DNA of 64,000 nt from Firmicutes bacterium AM55-24TS (lineage in GTDB: Bacteria; Bacillota; Clostridia; UBA1381): the NCBI GenBank assembly GCA_003460745.1, contig QTVU01000004.1:1-64000 (forward strand), read 5' to 3'. How positions within the stretch are numbered: the stretch's first letter is position 1; every line of letters starts with the position of its first letter. Positions 25,771 to 35,105 of this stretch are shown here, piece by piece. A model generated the notes under the pieces. The model searched no databases. It was given only the letters and a program-made list of their open reading frames with translations, and had not been told where the DNA came from. The position numbers were made by a program, and so were the translations under genes.

Positions 25771-26847
25771 ATGAATACAAAAAGACTTGATTGGATAGAC
25801 ATTGCAAAAGGTATCGGAATAATCCTCGTTGTACTCGGTCATACACTTGTTCCGCAAGTTCGCGAAACAGGTTTTGCAGGCTTTTTATGGATATTTATAT
25901 ATAATTTTCATATGCCGTTATTCTTCTTTTTATCGGGGTATTTGTTTGAAAAAGGACTTTTTCACTACACAAACAAAAGAAAATTCATACTCGGAAAATT
26001 ACAATATCTGATGTTGCCGTATTTGATATTCTCAACATTTGCATATTTATTTATCGGTTTTTCGTTAAAAATTCCACTGCTTGCAAAAGTTCTTGAAAAC
26101 GGCGGATATACGGCAGTAGATTTAAAAGATGCAATTCTGCAAATTGTTACATACAATAACCACATTGACAAGCATTTATGGTTTGTTTTTTCACTGTTTA
26201 TTGTATTCCTTGTGAATATACTTATTCCGAAAATTATGAAATCAAAACCAATGCTTATTGTACTTCTCGGATTGTATATTTCAAAAGCATATGTGCATTA
26301 TTACGGAATACTTGACTATGTAACAAGCGATTTACTGTTTTTCTCACTTGCAAGAATTGCGTTTAGCACCGGCAACAAAAAATCAATTAACACTATTGTC
26401 ACCGCAGTGATATTCGTTGTTACCAACTGTCTGTACAGTTATTTTTACGTTACACAAATGCCGTCGGGTGTTTTGAAAGGTGTATTGTATTTGATAAGAA
26501 GTATCTCGTCCGTAACAGGAATTATGACGGTATGCAACATTTCAAAACATCTCCAAAACAAAGCACCGCAAAGATTATTAAAAACACTCGGTATGTATTC
26601 GTATGACATTTATCTTATGCACGCACCGTTTCTTGTGTCGGGATTGATGGGAATACTGCTCGCATATTCACCGCTTCCGACTGTTATATGCTGTGTATCG
26701 GTGCTTGTGTTGGGATTGTTTATTCCGATTGTCTTGTCAAAATTCATAATACGGAAAATACCATTTCTGTCGGTTTTGATACTCGGCAAAAATTACAAAA
26801 ACAGCACACCTATAAACGCAAGCAACAATTTATCGCATAATTTGTAA
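25771..26847 (+). CDS. Acyltransferase family 3 membrane protein
   Basis: 358 residues with about ten transmembrane helices. The start RLDWIDIAKGIGIILVVLGHTL carries the hallmark catalytic histidine region of the OafA/NodX/WecH-type acyltransferase-3 family, followed by FHMPLFFFLSGYLF. These proteins move acetyl or succinyl groups onto extracellular sugars. It is divergent from the exopolysaccharide cluster and probably decorates the same polymer; this is inferred from position. Ribosome site AAGGAAGG. Confidence 0.9.
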   Translation: MNTKRLDWIDIAKGIGIILVVLGHTLVPQVRETGFAGFLWIFIYNFHMPLFFFLSGYLFEKGLFHYTNKRKFILGKLQYLMLPYLIFSTFAYLFIGFSLKIPLLAKVLENGGYTAVDLKDAILQIVTYNNHIDKHLWFVFSLFIVFLVNILIPKIMKSKPMLIVLLGLYISKAYVHYYGILDYVTSDLLFFSLARIAFSTGNKKSINTIVTAVIFVVTNCLYSYFYVTQMPSGVLKGVLYLIRSISSVTGIMTVCNISKHLQNKAPQRLLKTLGMYSYDIYLMHAPFLVSGLMGILLAYSPLPTVICCVSVLVLGLFIPIVLSKFIIRKIPFLSVLILGKNYKNSTPINASNNLSHNL

Positions 26848-26878
26848 TTACTCGCACATACTATTACAGGGTGATTTT

Positions 26879-27052
26879 ATGGATTGCGAAAATATAAGTC
26901 AGCTTATTTCGTCGAATGTTGAGGCAACGCAATATTTCAACTCGCTTTCCGCCGAAATGCAGCAAAAAATTCTTGACCGCGGAACAGGTGTGAATACACT
27001 TGATAAGCTGAAGGAATTTAAAAATCTCGTAGAAAACAACGGACTAAAATAG
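26879..27052 (+). CDS. Small protein of unknown function, 57 residues
   Basis: An open frame with ATG after GGGTGAT, 31 nt downstream of the acyltransferase gene and ending at a strong terminator. The product (begins MDCENISQLI, then SSNVEATQYFNSLSAEMQQK) is soluble, mostly helical and has no membrane segment. The pattern of phase-consistent third-position bias and the tight fit between ribosome site and terminator support a real gene. I recall similar short proteins in Clostridia, but cannot name a family. Function unknown. Confidence 0.6.
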   Translation: MDCENISQLISSNVEATQYFNSLSAEMQQKILDRGTGVNTLDKLKEFKNLVENNGLK

Positions 27053-27083
27053 CCAAAACCTAAACGGTTTTGGCTACTTTATT
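27050..27083. terminator. Bidirectional intrinsic terminator
   Basis: Stem AGCCAAAACC / GGTTTTGGCT (27051-27075), 5-nt loop, T-rich on both strands. It separates the small gene from the convergent fbp. Confidence 0.8.
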
Positions 27084-27110
27084 TTTGTGTACTGATTTTA
27101 TAATGATGTT

Positions 27111-29063
27111 TTATTTTTCTCGTTCGCTTATAATACCTTGTCTGTACGCCTCTATAAGCTCTTTTAAATCGGCTATATTTTCTTTCAATTTCTTACCGTT
27201 ATCGGTATCGCCGACAAGTATTCTGTTAAATGCGTGTTGAACGGCGACTTGATTTGACACAATATCTTTACCGTTTTGAATAACTTGTTCCGCCGATTCA
27301 AACGGCTCGTGTGCTGTCAATGTCAGTCCGTATGAATTATATGTAAGAGTATATCCCGCAATGCCGGTAACTTTATGATACGGCTTTGAAAAACCGCCGT
27401 CAATCATTATAACCTTGCCGTCACATTTAAGCGGATTTTCACCCTCGCTTTGATGTACGGGAACATGGCCGTTTATAATATGCCCTGTTCCGTCAAGACC
27501 AAACTCTTCAAAAATCCTGTTTGTCGCGTCCTCCGTTTCAATCAAATCATAATACGCATTTTTTTCTTCGTGATGTGAAGTTTTATCCTCAACAAAGTAT
27601 CTTTCAAACGTTGTCATTCTGTCACGACCAAACAATGGTGACCCCGAACCGCTCCAAAGATACCACAAAATATCACCGTCGACGCTTTTTTCTTTTTTAT
27701 TGTTTGAAACAAGTACTTTTCTCACGCAAGCCTCATAGGCATCATACAACTCTTTACCTCTATAATCCTTGCCGTTCACATTAACCGCCTTGAAACTGCC
27801 GTCACTGTTCATCGGTACACAACCGTGAAACAGCAAGTTACCGTTATAAACCTTATACATACCGCCCTTTTTCAGCATTAACTGCATATGTTTCTGCAAT
27901 TTTTCACACTTCACAAAGGCGCTGTAAAGTTTATTCATCATATCTTCTTCACGTTCGGTGAGTTTATACGGATTTTCCTTGTCAATCGTAGGGAAATTGA
28001 CATCTTTCATTTTATAAACATTTTCACCGATAGTTACCGTACCGTTTTCAAAGTCAATTTTATCAAGCAAGCACCTTTCGTTCATATCAAATTCAGGGTG
28101 ATTTTGTATAAGCTGTCCCTCAAGTTTGAATTGAATAACGGTAATCGCCTTGTGCATTTTCATTTCAAGTTCGATTTCCGTTTCGTATGAGTGCTTTTTA
28201 TTTTTAATTTCAAAACAACTGCAGTCATCATCTGCATACACGCTCATAGCAAACGTTGCAAGCGGTATCATATTAATTCCGTAACCGTCCTCGATAACGT
28301 CAAGATTGCCGTATCTGATACTGTTTCTGATAACGGTTGCAATGCAAGCAGGATTGCCGACAGCCGCACCCATCCAAAGAATATCGTGGTTGCCCCACTG
28401 AATATCAAGTGAATGATAAGAGCAAAGCTTATCCATTATCTTATGCGCACCGCTGCCCCTGTCGTATATATCGCCTATTATGTGCAAATGGTCAACGACA
28501 AGTCGTTGTATAAGTTCCGCTATTGCGATAATAAACTTTTCCGCCGCACCGATTTCAAGAATTGTATTCACTATTCCGTCATAATACGCACCGCGATTTA
28601 AAACCTCAGGTTTTTCCGTTATAAGTTCTTCGATAACATACGCATATGCCGGAGGAAGTGCTTTTCTGACCTTTGAACGCGTGTATTTTGACGAAACCAC
28701 CTTACATATTTCAATAAGCCTGTAAAGCGTTATTTTGTACCAATTTTCCGTATCTTTATCAAGGCTTTTTATGTAATCTATTTTTTCTTTTGGATAGTAA
28801 ATAAGTGACGCAAGCTCACTCTTGTCATTTGTACCGAGTGTATGCCCGAATACATCATCAATCTTCTTTCTGACCGCACCGCTGCCGTTTCTCAAAACGT
28901 GCGAAAACGACTCATATTCACCGTGAATATCAGAAAGAAAATGTTCCGTTCCCTTTGGCAAATTCAGAATTGACTGCAAGTTGATAATCTCCGTAGACGC
29001 TTTGTCTATCGTCGGATAAAGTTCCGATAGTCTTTCGAGGTATCTCACAAATTCCGTTTTCAT
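27111..29063 (-). CDS. fbp: Fructose-1,6-bisphosphatase class III
   Basis: 650 residues. Hydrolyses fructose-1,6-bisphosphate in gluconeogenesis. Class III enzymes are restricted largely to Firmicutes and are much longer than class I/II, as here. Phosphoesterase-type metal motifs are visible: FLSDIHGEYESF, HIIGDIYDRGSGA, IQWGNHDILWMGA and INGHVPVHQSEGENP, then IDGGFSKPYHKVTGIAGYTL. Monocistronic, with a full-consensus promoter. Confidence 0.95.
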   Translation of the reverse strand: MKTEFVRYLERLSELYPTIDKASTEIINLQSILNLPKGTEHFLSDIHGEYESFSHVLRNGSGAVRKKIDDVFGHTLGTNDKSELASLIYYPKEKIDYIKSLDKDTENWYKITLYRLIEICKVVSSKYTRSKVRKALPPAYAYVIEELITEKPEVLNRGAYYDGIVNTILEIGAAEKFIIAIAELIQRLVVDHLHIIGDIYDRGSGAHKIMDKLCSYHSLDIQWGNHDILWMGAAVGNPACIATVIRNSIRYGNLDVIEDGYGINMIPLATFAMSVYADDDCSCFEIKNKKHSYETEIELEMKMHKAITVIQFKLEGQLIQNHPEFDMNERCLLDKIDFENGTVTIGENVYKMKDVNFPTIDKENPYKLTEREEDMMNKLYSAFVKCEKLQKHMQLMLKKGGMYKVYNGNLLFHGCVPMNSDGSFKAVNVNGKDYRGKELYDAYEACVRKVLVSNNKKEKSVDGDILWYLWSGSGSPLFGRDRMTTFERYFVEDKTSHHEEKNAYYDLIETEDATNRIFEEFGLDGTGHIINGHVPVHQSEGENPLKCDGKVIMIDGGFSKPYHKVTGIAGYTLTYNSYGLTLTAHEPFESAEQVIQNGKDIVSNQVAVQHAFNRILVGDTDNGKKLKENIADLKELIEAYRQGIISEREK

Positions 29064-29096
29064 ATCTCCGCTCCTTAATTTTGGTACTTTATTTTT

Positions 29097-29125
29097 ATTA
29101 TACTATGCTATATTTGTTTTGTCAA
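29097..29125 (-). promoter_or_regulatory. Consensus SigA promoter of fbp
   Basis: Minus strand: TTGACA (29120-29125), 17-nt spacer, TATAAT (29097-29102). Both hexamers match consensus exactly. Confidence 0.85.
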
Positions 29126-29139
29126 TTTGATACATTTTT

Positions 29140-29175
29140 AACAAAAAAAGCTACCGCAAAATACGATAGCTTTTA
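29140..29175 (-). terminator. Intrinsic terminator of the rpmH-jag operon
   Basis: Minus strand: AAAAGCTA stem with TAGCTTTT and a TTTTTTT run, directly after the jag stop codon. Confidence 0.7.
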
Positions 29176-29178
29176 GAC

Positions 29179-30141
29179 TTATTCTTCACCTTTAAATTCA
29201 TCACTGTGACCTGCAAGATAATCTTCAAAATTCTTGTATTCTGCCTTATGCTGTTGAGGCTTGAAGTCAGCTTTGTAAGTTGTTGTGTAACTTCCTGTCT
29301 TTTCTGCAACAGGCTTATCCGAATGATTTCTGTGCGGCTTTGGACCTCTCTTTTTATAGCCGTCCTTTTTATAACCGCCCTTACCGTAAGGCTTTGCATT
29401 CTTAGGTGCAATTACGACTTTACGATACGGTTCTGAACCTACAGAATAAGTTGTTACTGTTTCGCTGTCTTGAAGATTTGAATGAATTATTCTTCTTTCA
29501 TACGGATTCATCGGCTCTAAAGTAAACTTCTTACCTGTCTTTGTAACCTTATCGGCAAGACGTGTTGAAAGTGCCAACAATGCCTCCGCACGTTTTTCTC
29601 TGTAATTTTCAGTATCTATTGAAACCTTGATATAATCATCTGATCTTTGGTTTACAACAAGTGAAGTAAGATACTGCAAGCTGTCAAGAGTATCACCTCT
29701 TTTACCGATTACAATACCCATATTTTCGCCTGAAAGGTCGATTGAAACAGACTGTTCTTCCATCTTTGCGTCAATGGCAACGTCAAGATCCATTGCGTTA
29801 AATATGTCGCTTAGGAATTTCTTAGCGTCATCAGCCGGATCGCCAAGTGATTCTTTCTTCACTTTCGGCTCACGCTTTACAGGCTTAATTTCTGTTTCTG
29901 CTACTTCTTCTTTTTCTTGAACATAAGTTTCATTTACAGGTTCTTCGCTCTTTATAAGAGTTACTCTAACACGCGCATCTCTTGCACCGATTCCCAAAAA
30001 TCCTTTTGAGCCCTCGTCAAGAACTTCTATTTCAACGTCCTCTCTGCTTGCGTTAAGCTCTTTTAATGCAAGTTCGATTGCGTCTTGTTTATTTTTTGCG
30101 TTTTTTTCTATGCTGTTGTTTCTTTTCTGGAACTGTGACAA
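29179..30141 (-). CDS. jag: RNA-binding protein Jag/KhpB (SpoIIIJ-associated)
   Basis: 320 residues. Jag/KhpB binds RNA with KhpA and influences cell elongation and division. Jag-N domain (NKQDAIELALKELNASREDVEIEVLDEGSKGFLGIGARDARV, residues about 17-60), an acidic linker, a KH domain (IDLSGENMGIVIGKRGDTLDSLQYLTSLV) and an R3H domain (EPMNPYERRIIHSNLQ), then an unusually basic G/K/P-rich tail. The only reasonable start is a TTG at 30141 after GGGGAAG, which makes the gene overlap yidC by 53 bases; an internal start further in would break the Jag-N domain. Confidence 0.9.
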   Translation of the reverse strand: MSQFQKRNNSIEKNAKNKQDAIELALKELNASREDVEIEVLDEGSKGFLGIGARDARVRVTLIKSEEPVNETYVQEKEEVAETEIKPVKREPKVKKESLGDPADDAKKFLSDIFNAMDLDVAIDAKMEEQSVSIDLSGENMGIVIGKRGDTLDSLQYLTSLVVNQRSDDYIKVSIDTENYREKRAEALLALSTRLADKVTKTGKKFTLEPMNPYERRIIHSNLQDSETVTTYSVGSEPYRKVVIAPKNAKPYGKGGYKKDGYKKRGPKPHRNHSDKPVAEKTGSYTTTYKADFKPQQHKAEYKNFEDYLAGHSDEFKGEE

Positions 30142-31072
30142 CGATCTCTTCCCCTTTCTTATCTAAAAAAGCATTTAGTATCAACTGCTGAAGAATTTGT
30201 ACAACTGAGCTTATAATCCAGTACAATCCAAGACCTGCCGGAAGTGTAACTGTAAAGAACGCTGTCATTACCGGCATCATAAGATTCATTGACTTTGTCA
30301 TTTGAGCAGCCTGTCCTTCTGTATTTTGATTTTGACCTGTCTGTGCCTGAGTAACTTTCATTGAAATTACCGACGCAATAACCGCCAAAACAGGAATTAA
30401 CAACAATAATATAACACTCATATTTGAAAAATCAAGTGCCATAATATGTCCGAAAGCCGCTGACGGTGCGTTTGAAAGGTCAAGACCAAGGAAATTGAAA
30501 TTCAATACCCAAGGGTGAACTCCGCCCGAAACACCTTCAAGAGCCGTTCCCTGTGTTCCGACAATACCTGCCCACTTTGAAAGCTGGATTTGCGAATTGT
30601 TCGCAAGCTGTTCCATTGTAGCATTAGCAAGATTACCAATGTTATATCCCAAATTTACCATTGCGTCCTTTAGACGGATAACTTCGTTAATAACCGACGC
30701 ATTAGCCCAATCAACACCTGCAAGGTATGAAAGAGGTTTCTGAATAACCTGATAAAGACCAATCAATATAGGCATTTGAATAAGCATAGGCAAGCAGCCG
30801 CCTGTCATACTTATATTATTTTCCTTATAAATCTTCATCATTTCACGCTGAAGTTTTTCTTGGTCATTTGCATACTTCTTTTGAAGTTCAGCCATAATCG
30901 GCTGTATTTTTTGCTGTTTCTTCATAGCCTTTTGCGAATGTATGTTAAGCGGAATTAAAATCAGCTTTATAAGAATCGTAAAGATAATTATCGCAAGACC
31001 ATAATTTGAAACAAGATTATAGATGTGCTCAATTATAAAGCCCATCGGTCGTGTAATAAGATATTCAAACAT
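30089..31072 (-). CDS. yidC: Membrane protein insertase YidC/OxaA
   Basis: 327 residues. Inserts and folds membrane proteins with or without SecYEG. The core shows LITRPMGFIIEHIYNLV, LAIIIFTILIKLILIPLNIHSQKAMKKQQKIQPIM (split across TM2), the glutamine-rich cytosolic hairpin, and MTGGCLPMLIQMPILIGLYQV. There is no evident lipoprotein signal. An additional periplasmic-side segment (about 150-200) lies between TM2 and TM3. The basic C-terminus KKQQHRKKRKK is typical for ribosome contact. Confidence 0.95.
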   Translation of the reverse strand: MFEYLITRPMGFIIEHIYNLVSNYGLAIIIFTILIKLILIPLNIHSQKAMKKQQKIQPIMAELQKKYANDQEKLQREMMKIYKENNISMTGGCLPMLIQMPILIGLYQVIQKPLSYLAGVDWANASVINEVIRLKDAMVNLGYNIGNLANATMEQLANNSQIQLSKWAGIVGTQGTALEGVSGGVHPWVLNFNFLGLDLSNAPSAAFGHIMALDFSNMSVILLLLIPVLAVIASVISMKVTQAQTGQNQNTEGQAAQMTKSMNLMMPVMTAFFTVTLPAGLGLYWIISSVVQILQQLILNAFLDKKGEEIVVTVPEKKQQHRKKRKK

Positions 31073-31077
31073 ATGTC

Positions 31078-31320
31078 TTATTTTTCCTCTCCGCTGCCTT
31101 TATGTTTATCGGGTACAGGGTCATAGCCGCCCTTATGAAACGGATGACATCTCAATATTCTTCTTACGGCAAGATATGTCCCGTACAAAGCACCGTATTT
31201 CTCTATTGCCTCTCTTGCATATTGTGAACAGGTCGGGACAAACCGGCAGCACGCCCCGCCTTTATACGGTGAAATTTGGTGTCTGTAAAAATCAATCAAA
31301 GCGATTAAAAATTTTTTCAT
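31078..31320 (-). CDS. yidD: Membrane protein insertion efficiency factor YidD
   Basis: 80 residues. YidD helps YidC-dependent insertion. Conserved core: [36 protein letters not shown] with the three-cysteine motif, then [18 protein letters not shown]. The start overlaps the rnpA stop by 4 bases. Confidence 0.95.
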   Translation of the reverse strand: MKKFLIALIDFYRHQISPYKGGACCRFVPTCSQYAREAIEKYGALYGTYLAVRRILRCHPFHKGGYDPVPDKHKGSGEEK

Positions 31321-31649
31321 TTAATTAGTCCCAGCTTTCTCATAGCAAACCTAATATCGCCTTGAATCTGCGACTGTGTTTTTCCAACAGCTCTGTTTCG
31401 TGCAACAATTATGAAGTCATAACCCTTTTCAATATCATCTTCCATAAGGCGATAACTCTCACGCATAAGCCTTTTCAAGCGATTTCGCGTAACAGCCTTA
31501 CCGGTCGCCTTACCGACTCTCAAACCAAGACGGTTAAACTGATATTTATTTTTCTTCATATATACAACGGTATATCCTCCGACAAAGTTATCACCCTTGT
31601 ATGCACGTCTGAAATCTCTGTTGAGTTTTAAACTTTGAGTGTTTTTCAT
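31317..31649 (-). CDS. rnpA: Ribonuclease P protein component
   Basis: 110 residues. RnpA assists the RNase P RNA in 5'-processing of pre-tRNA. Conserved parts: [43 protein letters not shown] (RNR motif) and [12 protein letters not shown]. The start is taken at ATG 31649, which has AGG upstream; a further in-frame ATG at 31661 is also possible and would add four residues. Lies 81 nt after rpmH, as usual. Confidence 0.95.
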   Translation of the reverse strand: MKNTQSLKLNRDFRRAYKGDNFVGGYTVVYMKKNKYQFNRLGLRVGKATGKAVTRNRLKRLMRESYRLMEDDIEKGYDFIIVARNRAVGKTQSQIQGDIRFAMRKLGLIK

Positions 31650-31730
31650 ATTAAACCTCATTTGTCTTATTATGAAAAAAAGGCAACAAGCAAAGAATTC
31701 CTCCCCGCTTCCTGCCTACATCTTCATATA

Positions 31731-31865
31731 TTATGCAGATAACTTCTTTCTGCCCTTCTGTCTTCTGCTAGCCAAAATCTTTCTGCCTGACTTAGTAGAC
31801 ATTCTCTTTCTGAAACCGTGTTCCTTAGCTCTTTGACGCTTTTTCGGTTGAAATGTTCTTTTCAT
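31731..31865 (-). CDS. rpmH: 50S ribosomal protein L34
   Basis: 44 residues, very basic: [18 protein letters not shown], then [20 protein letters not shown] and a KKLSA end. This is a canonical L34. ATG 31865 follows GGAGGTGCTGTAAC. First gene of rpmH-rnpA-yidD-yidC-jag. In many bacteria dnaA lies on the other side of rpmH; here the neighbour is hslO. Confidence 0.97.
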   Translation of the reverse strand: MKRTFQPKKRQRAKEHGFRKRMSTKSGRKILASRRQKGRKKLSA

Positions 31866-31943
31866 TGTTACAGCACCTCCTCTGCTTAATTCCGGCCCCA
31901 ATCAGCCGTCTTTATTCCTATCATAAAAATAGACACCTCAAAT

Positions 31944-31972
31944 ATTATATAGATTTTCTCTCGGATTGTCAA
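31944..31972 (-). promoter_or_regulatory. Consensus SigA promoter of rpmH
   Basis: Minus strand: TTGACA (31967-31972), 17-nt spacer, TATAAT (31944-31949). It gives a leader of about 70 nt. Confidence 0.85.
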
Positions 31973-31995
31973 GCATTTTTTACTAAATTCTTTAT

Positions 31996-32880
31996 TTATT
32001 TTGCTTTTTCCAATAAATCTTCGAGTTCTTTCTTATTGAAATGGTATTTATTATCACAGAACTGGCAAGTAAGTTCAGCTTCCCCCTGATCCTCAATCAG
32101 TTCTTCAAGCTCTTTTTTACCTATTGAAATAAGTGCTTTTTCCATACGCTCTTTTGAACACGTACACTTATATTCCGGTACAACCGCCTTGTTTTCACAT
32201 ACCATCGAAAATCCTTCCGTTACTCTGAACAGAATATCCTCCGCAGTCATACCCTCTTTAATCATTGTCGTAACAGGAGGCAACTCCTTTAATATATCTT
32301 CAAGCTGAACCGCCATTTCTTCGGTAGCCTCCGGCATAAGCTGTATCATAAAACCGCCTGCCGCTATTACGCTGTTGTCTGTATCAACAAGCACGCCAAG
32401 TGCAACCGATGTAGGTATCTGCTCACTTTTTGCATAATAATATGTCAAGTCCTCCGCAATTTCGCCCGATACAAGCGGAATTTGTCCGACATACGGCTCT
32501 TTCAATCCCAAATCGCGTACAACACTCAAATATCCGCCGCCGATAGCACCGCCGACATCAAGTTTACCTTTATTGTTAAGCGGTCTGTCAACATACGGGT
32601 TTGAAACGTAACCTCTGACCCTACTGTGACAATCCGTAACGGCAACAAGGTTTGTAATTTCACCCTCACCCTTTATCTGAACCGTCATACTGTCTGTTTC
32701 ATTCTTCAATCCTGCCGCACCCATAATTGCCGCACCTGTAAGCAATCTGCCGAGTGCCGCCGTTGCAACCGGATAAGTATGATGTATTCTCTGTGCCTCA
32801 TTCACAAGGTCGGTTGTCACCGCCGCAAAAACACGGATTGCACCGTCCATACTGTTTCCTCTTACTAATTTATCTGCCAT
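31996..32880 (-). CDS. hslO: Hsp33 redox-regulated chaperonin
   Basis: 294 residues. Hsp33 is a holdase switched on by oxidative unfolding through a zinc-bound four-cysteine centre. The N-terminal domain contains VRGNSMDGAIRVFAAVTTDLVNEA and the conserved GGGYLSVVRDLGLKEPYVGQI. The C-terminal zinc motif is intact as CTCSKERM and CQFCDNKY. Third gene of cdaA-cdaR-hslO, 12 nt after cdaR. Confidence 0.95.
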   Translation of the reverse strand: MADKLVRGNSMDGAIRVFAAVTTDLVNEAQRIHHTYPVATAALGRLLTGAAIMGAAGLKNETDSMTVQIKGEGEITNLVAVTDCHSRVRGYVSNPYVDRPLNNKGKLDVGGAIGGGYLSVVRDLGLKEPYVGQIPLVSGEIAEDLTYYYAKSEQIPTSVALGVLVDTDNSVIAAGGFMIQLMPEATEEMAVQLEDILKELPPVTTMIKEGMTAEDILFRVTEGFSMVCENKAVVPEYKCTCSKERMEKALISIGKKELEELIEDQGEAELTCQFCDNKYHFNKKELEDLLEKAK

Positions 32881-32892
32881 TTATTTATTCTC

Positions 32893-34080
32893 CTATTCTA
32901 CAGTAACTTCTATTGTATAATTTTCTGCGAAACTAACATTTTCACCTTCAATTTTTACAGGCAAATTGTATGTTCCCGCTCCAAGTCCGCTTACGTCAAC
33001 GTAAGCCTTTACATTATCTGCGGTAATTTTACCGTCCTCACCCCAAACCTGTGCGATGAGTTTATTGTTTATCTTAGCCGTCAAACCTGATTGTACATTT
33101 TGTGCCTGTACGGTAAGTTCAAGCTGTGCAACGGCTTTTTTTACTATATCCAATTTATACTTGACTTTTTTATTATCCTCCGGTATATACATACCGCTTG
33201 ACGATTCAAGTTCATATTCGCCGAAACCGTCTGACGGAACTTTATCTATAAGTGCAATGACTTTATCATCCGTATTAGTTTCGTCCACGCCAACCGTAAC
33301 GCTTGCAGGTGTGGCAAAAGATTTATCCGCTTTCAAAATATATTCCTTGTCAAGCTCTGCCGAAAGTCTTGGCACAACAGGCAAAAGTTTTGCGTCATAT
33401 ATCGTATTTACAACCTCCACATAAGAACGTGCACTTTCAATCGTTTCATTCTTGTTTATAAGTTCACCGTTTGTGTCCGTCAGAAGATAGTTCACGTTTT
33501 CCACGCCGTCCTCTTGAATACTTGACACATCAACCGTTGCAATAGCACCTGCAACCTCGTCTATTTCACTTTTTGCACCTGTTATTGTGACAGTCGGATT
33601 ATTTACAGACGATTTTACTATCTTGTCTTTGAGCATACCGGTCTGTTTTACAGTAACCTCAATATCTTTCATTTCAAGCGGTTCAACCGTAATCGGAATA
33701 TCTCCGTACTTTTCCTTTTCAACTGAAATTCTCGTTGTCGGAATTGAAATCACTCCCGACAAATTATATTCACCCGTTGAGTCAATATCGCTGACATCAA
33801 CCTGAACATATATATCGTCCATAAAATTCATAAGGTCACTTCGTTTACCCGTTACAACAACCGACAATTCGGGAATTTTATCCTTACCGGTCACCGCAAG
33901 TTTTTTATCCCTAAGCGACATTTCACCGACAAATCTTACATTCAAATCCGAAACGGTAGTCGTAATATCGGGGTCATTCACATATATAACCATAAACCAC
34001 ACGATTACTGCAAGGAAAACCGAAAGTATTACGGTTTTCAGCTTTTGAGTATTCGTTACATTCGCTTTCTTCTCCGTCAT
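32893..34080 (-). CDS. cdaR: YbbR-domain protein, regulator of diadenylate cyclase
   Basis: 395 residues. One N-terminal transmembrane helix (about 13-33, TVILSVFLAVIVWFMVIYV) and three to four extracytoplasmic YbbR repeats. CdaR binds CdaA and tunes c-di-AMP production. The ATG at 34080 has GGAGG five bases upstream and overlaps the cdaA stop (ATGA), so I prefer it over a TTG four codons earlier. Confidence 0.92.
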   Translation of the reverse strand: MTEKKANVTNTQKLKTVILSVFLAVIVWFMVIYVNDPDITTTVSDLNVRFVGEMSLRDKKLAVTGKDKIPELSVVVTGKRSDLMNFMDDIYVQVDVSDIDSTGEYNLSGVISIPTTRISVEKEKYGDIPITVEPLEMKDIEVTVKQTGMLKDKIVKSSVNNPTVTITGAKSEIDEVAGAIATVDVSSIQEDGVENVNYLLTDTNGELINKNETIESARSYVEVVNTIYDAKLLPVVPRLSAELDKEYILKADKSFATPASVTVGVDETNTDDKVIALIDKVPSDGFGEYELESSSGMYIPEDNKKVKYKLDIVKKAVAQLELTVQAQNVQSGLTAKINNKLIAQVWGEDGKITADNVKAYVDVSGLGAGTYNLPVKIEGENVSFAENYTIEVTVE

Positions 34081-34919
34081 TTCGTCCTCCAAAACATAAT
34101 CTTATCTATCTTTTCGTTCGTTTCCTGCTTTTGACTCATAATCTTTTTAAGTGCCTTTGCAAGCGACTCTCTTGAAAGATTACGCGTAAGCGAGCCGTTT
34201 AACGCTATGGAAATCTTGCCTGTTTCTTCGCTAACCACTATAATAACCGCGTCTGTGACTTCGCTGAGTCCTATCGCCGCTCTGTGACGCGTACCCAAAT
34301 CTCTTGATAAATTATTATTTGCGGTAAGCGGCAAAAGACAGCCGGCTGTCACAATTTTATTATTCCTTATTATAACCGCACCGTCATGCAAAGGTGTGTT
34401 CGGTACAAATATATTCTCCAAAAGTCCGCTTGATACATTCGCGTCAAGCATTGTCCCCGTACTTATATATTCACCCAATCGCGTTGCACGTTCCATTACA
34501 ATAAGCGCACCCGTCTTTGTCGCCGACATATTCGCGGCGGCTTGTGCAATCGAATCTATAACCCTGTGTAAATCGTCCTCTGTAGTGTCCGACGCAAAAT
34601 CAATTATACGTCCGACTTTGAAACGCCCCATTCTTTCAAGCAAATTACGCAATTCTGGCTGAAATATTACGATTACCGCAAATGCACCGATTTGCATTGC
34701 ACCGCCTAAAATATAGTTTAAAGCATTAAGTTTCAGCCACTGACTTAAAAAGAATGCCATAAACAAAAATATAATACCCTTCACAAGCTGCATTGCTCTT
34801 GTTTCACGAATTAAATTTATAAGATAATACACTATAACCGAAACTATCAATATATCAATTAAATCACTTATTCTAAGCAACTGTACATATTTTACTAAGT
34901 ATTCCAAAAACGCATTCAT
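34077..34919 (-). CDS. cdaA: Diadenylate cyclase CdaA
   Basis: 280 residues. Makes c-di-AMP from two ATP. Three N-terminal transmembrane helices precede the DAC domain; signature motifs are NTPLHDGAVIIR (about residue 177) and LGTRHRAAIGLSE (about 207). c-di-AMP controls potassium and osmolyte transport in Firmicutes. First gene of cdaA-cdaR-hslO. The usual third partner glmM is absent, replaced by hslO. Confidence 0.95.
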   Translation of the reverse strand: MNAFLEYLVKYVQLLRISDLIDILIVSVIVYYLINLIRETRAMQLVKGIIFLFMAFFLSQWLKLNALNYILGGAMQIGAFAVIVIFQPELRNLLERMGRFKVGRIIDFASDTTEDDLHRVIDSIAQAAANMSATKTGALIVMERATRLGEYISTGTMLDANVSSGLLENIFVPNTPLHDGAVIIRNNKIVTAGCLLPLTANNNLSRDLGTRHRAAIGLSEVTDAVIIVVSEETGKISIALNGSLTRNLSRESLAKALKKIMSQKQETNEKIDKIMFWRTK

Positions 34920-35039
34920 ATTCAGATACTCCTTTCATTTTTCTTGGAGCTTAAGGCGATATATCCTCTATATGACCTCAGTTGTTTACTATTATACTAC
35001 ATTTTCGATTGTATGGCTATACAAATTTTAAAAATTTTA

Positions 35040-35068
35040 TTGTATATTTCGAGTTTTTGTGTTATAAT
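35040..35068 (+). promoter_or_regulatory. SigA-type promoter of the cohesin-like secreted protein
   Basis: TTGTAT (35040-35045), 17-nt spacer, TATAAT (35063-35068), 37 nt upstream of the ATG. Confidence 0.7.
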
Positions 35069-35105
35069 GTTTGATAAATTCGTAAAACGAAAGGAAGTAT
35101 TTTTT

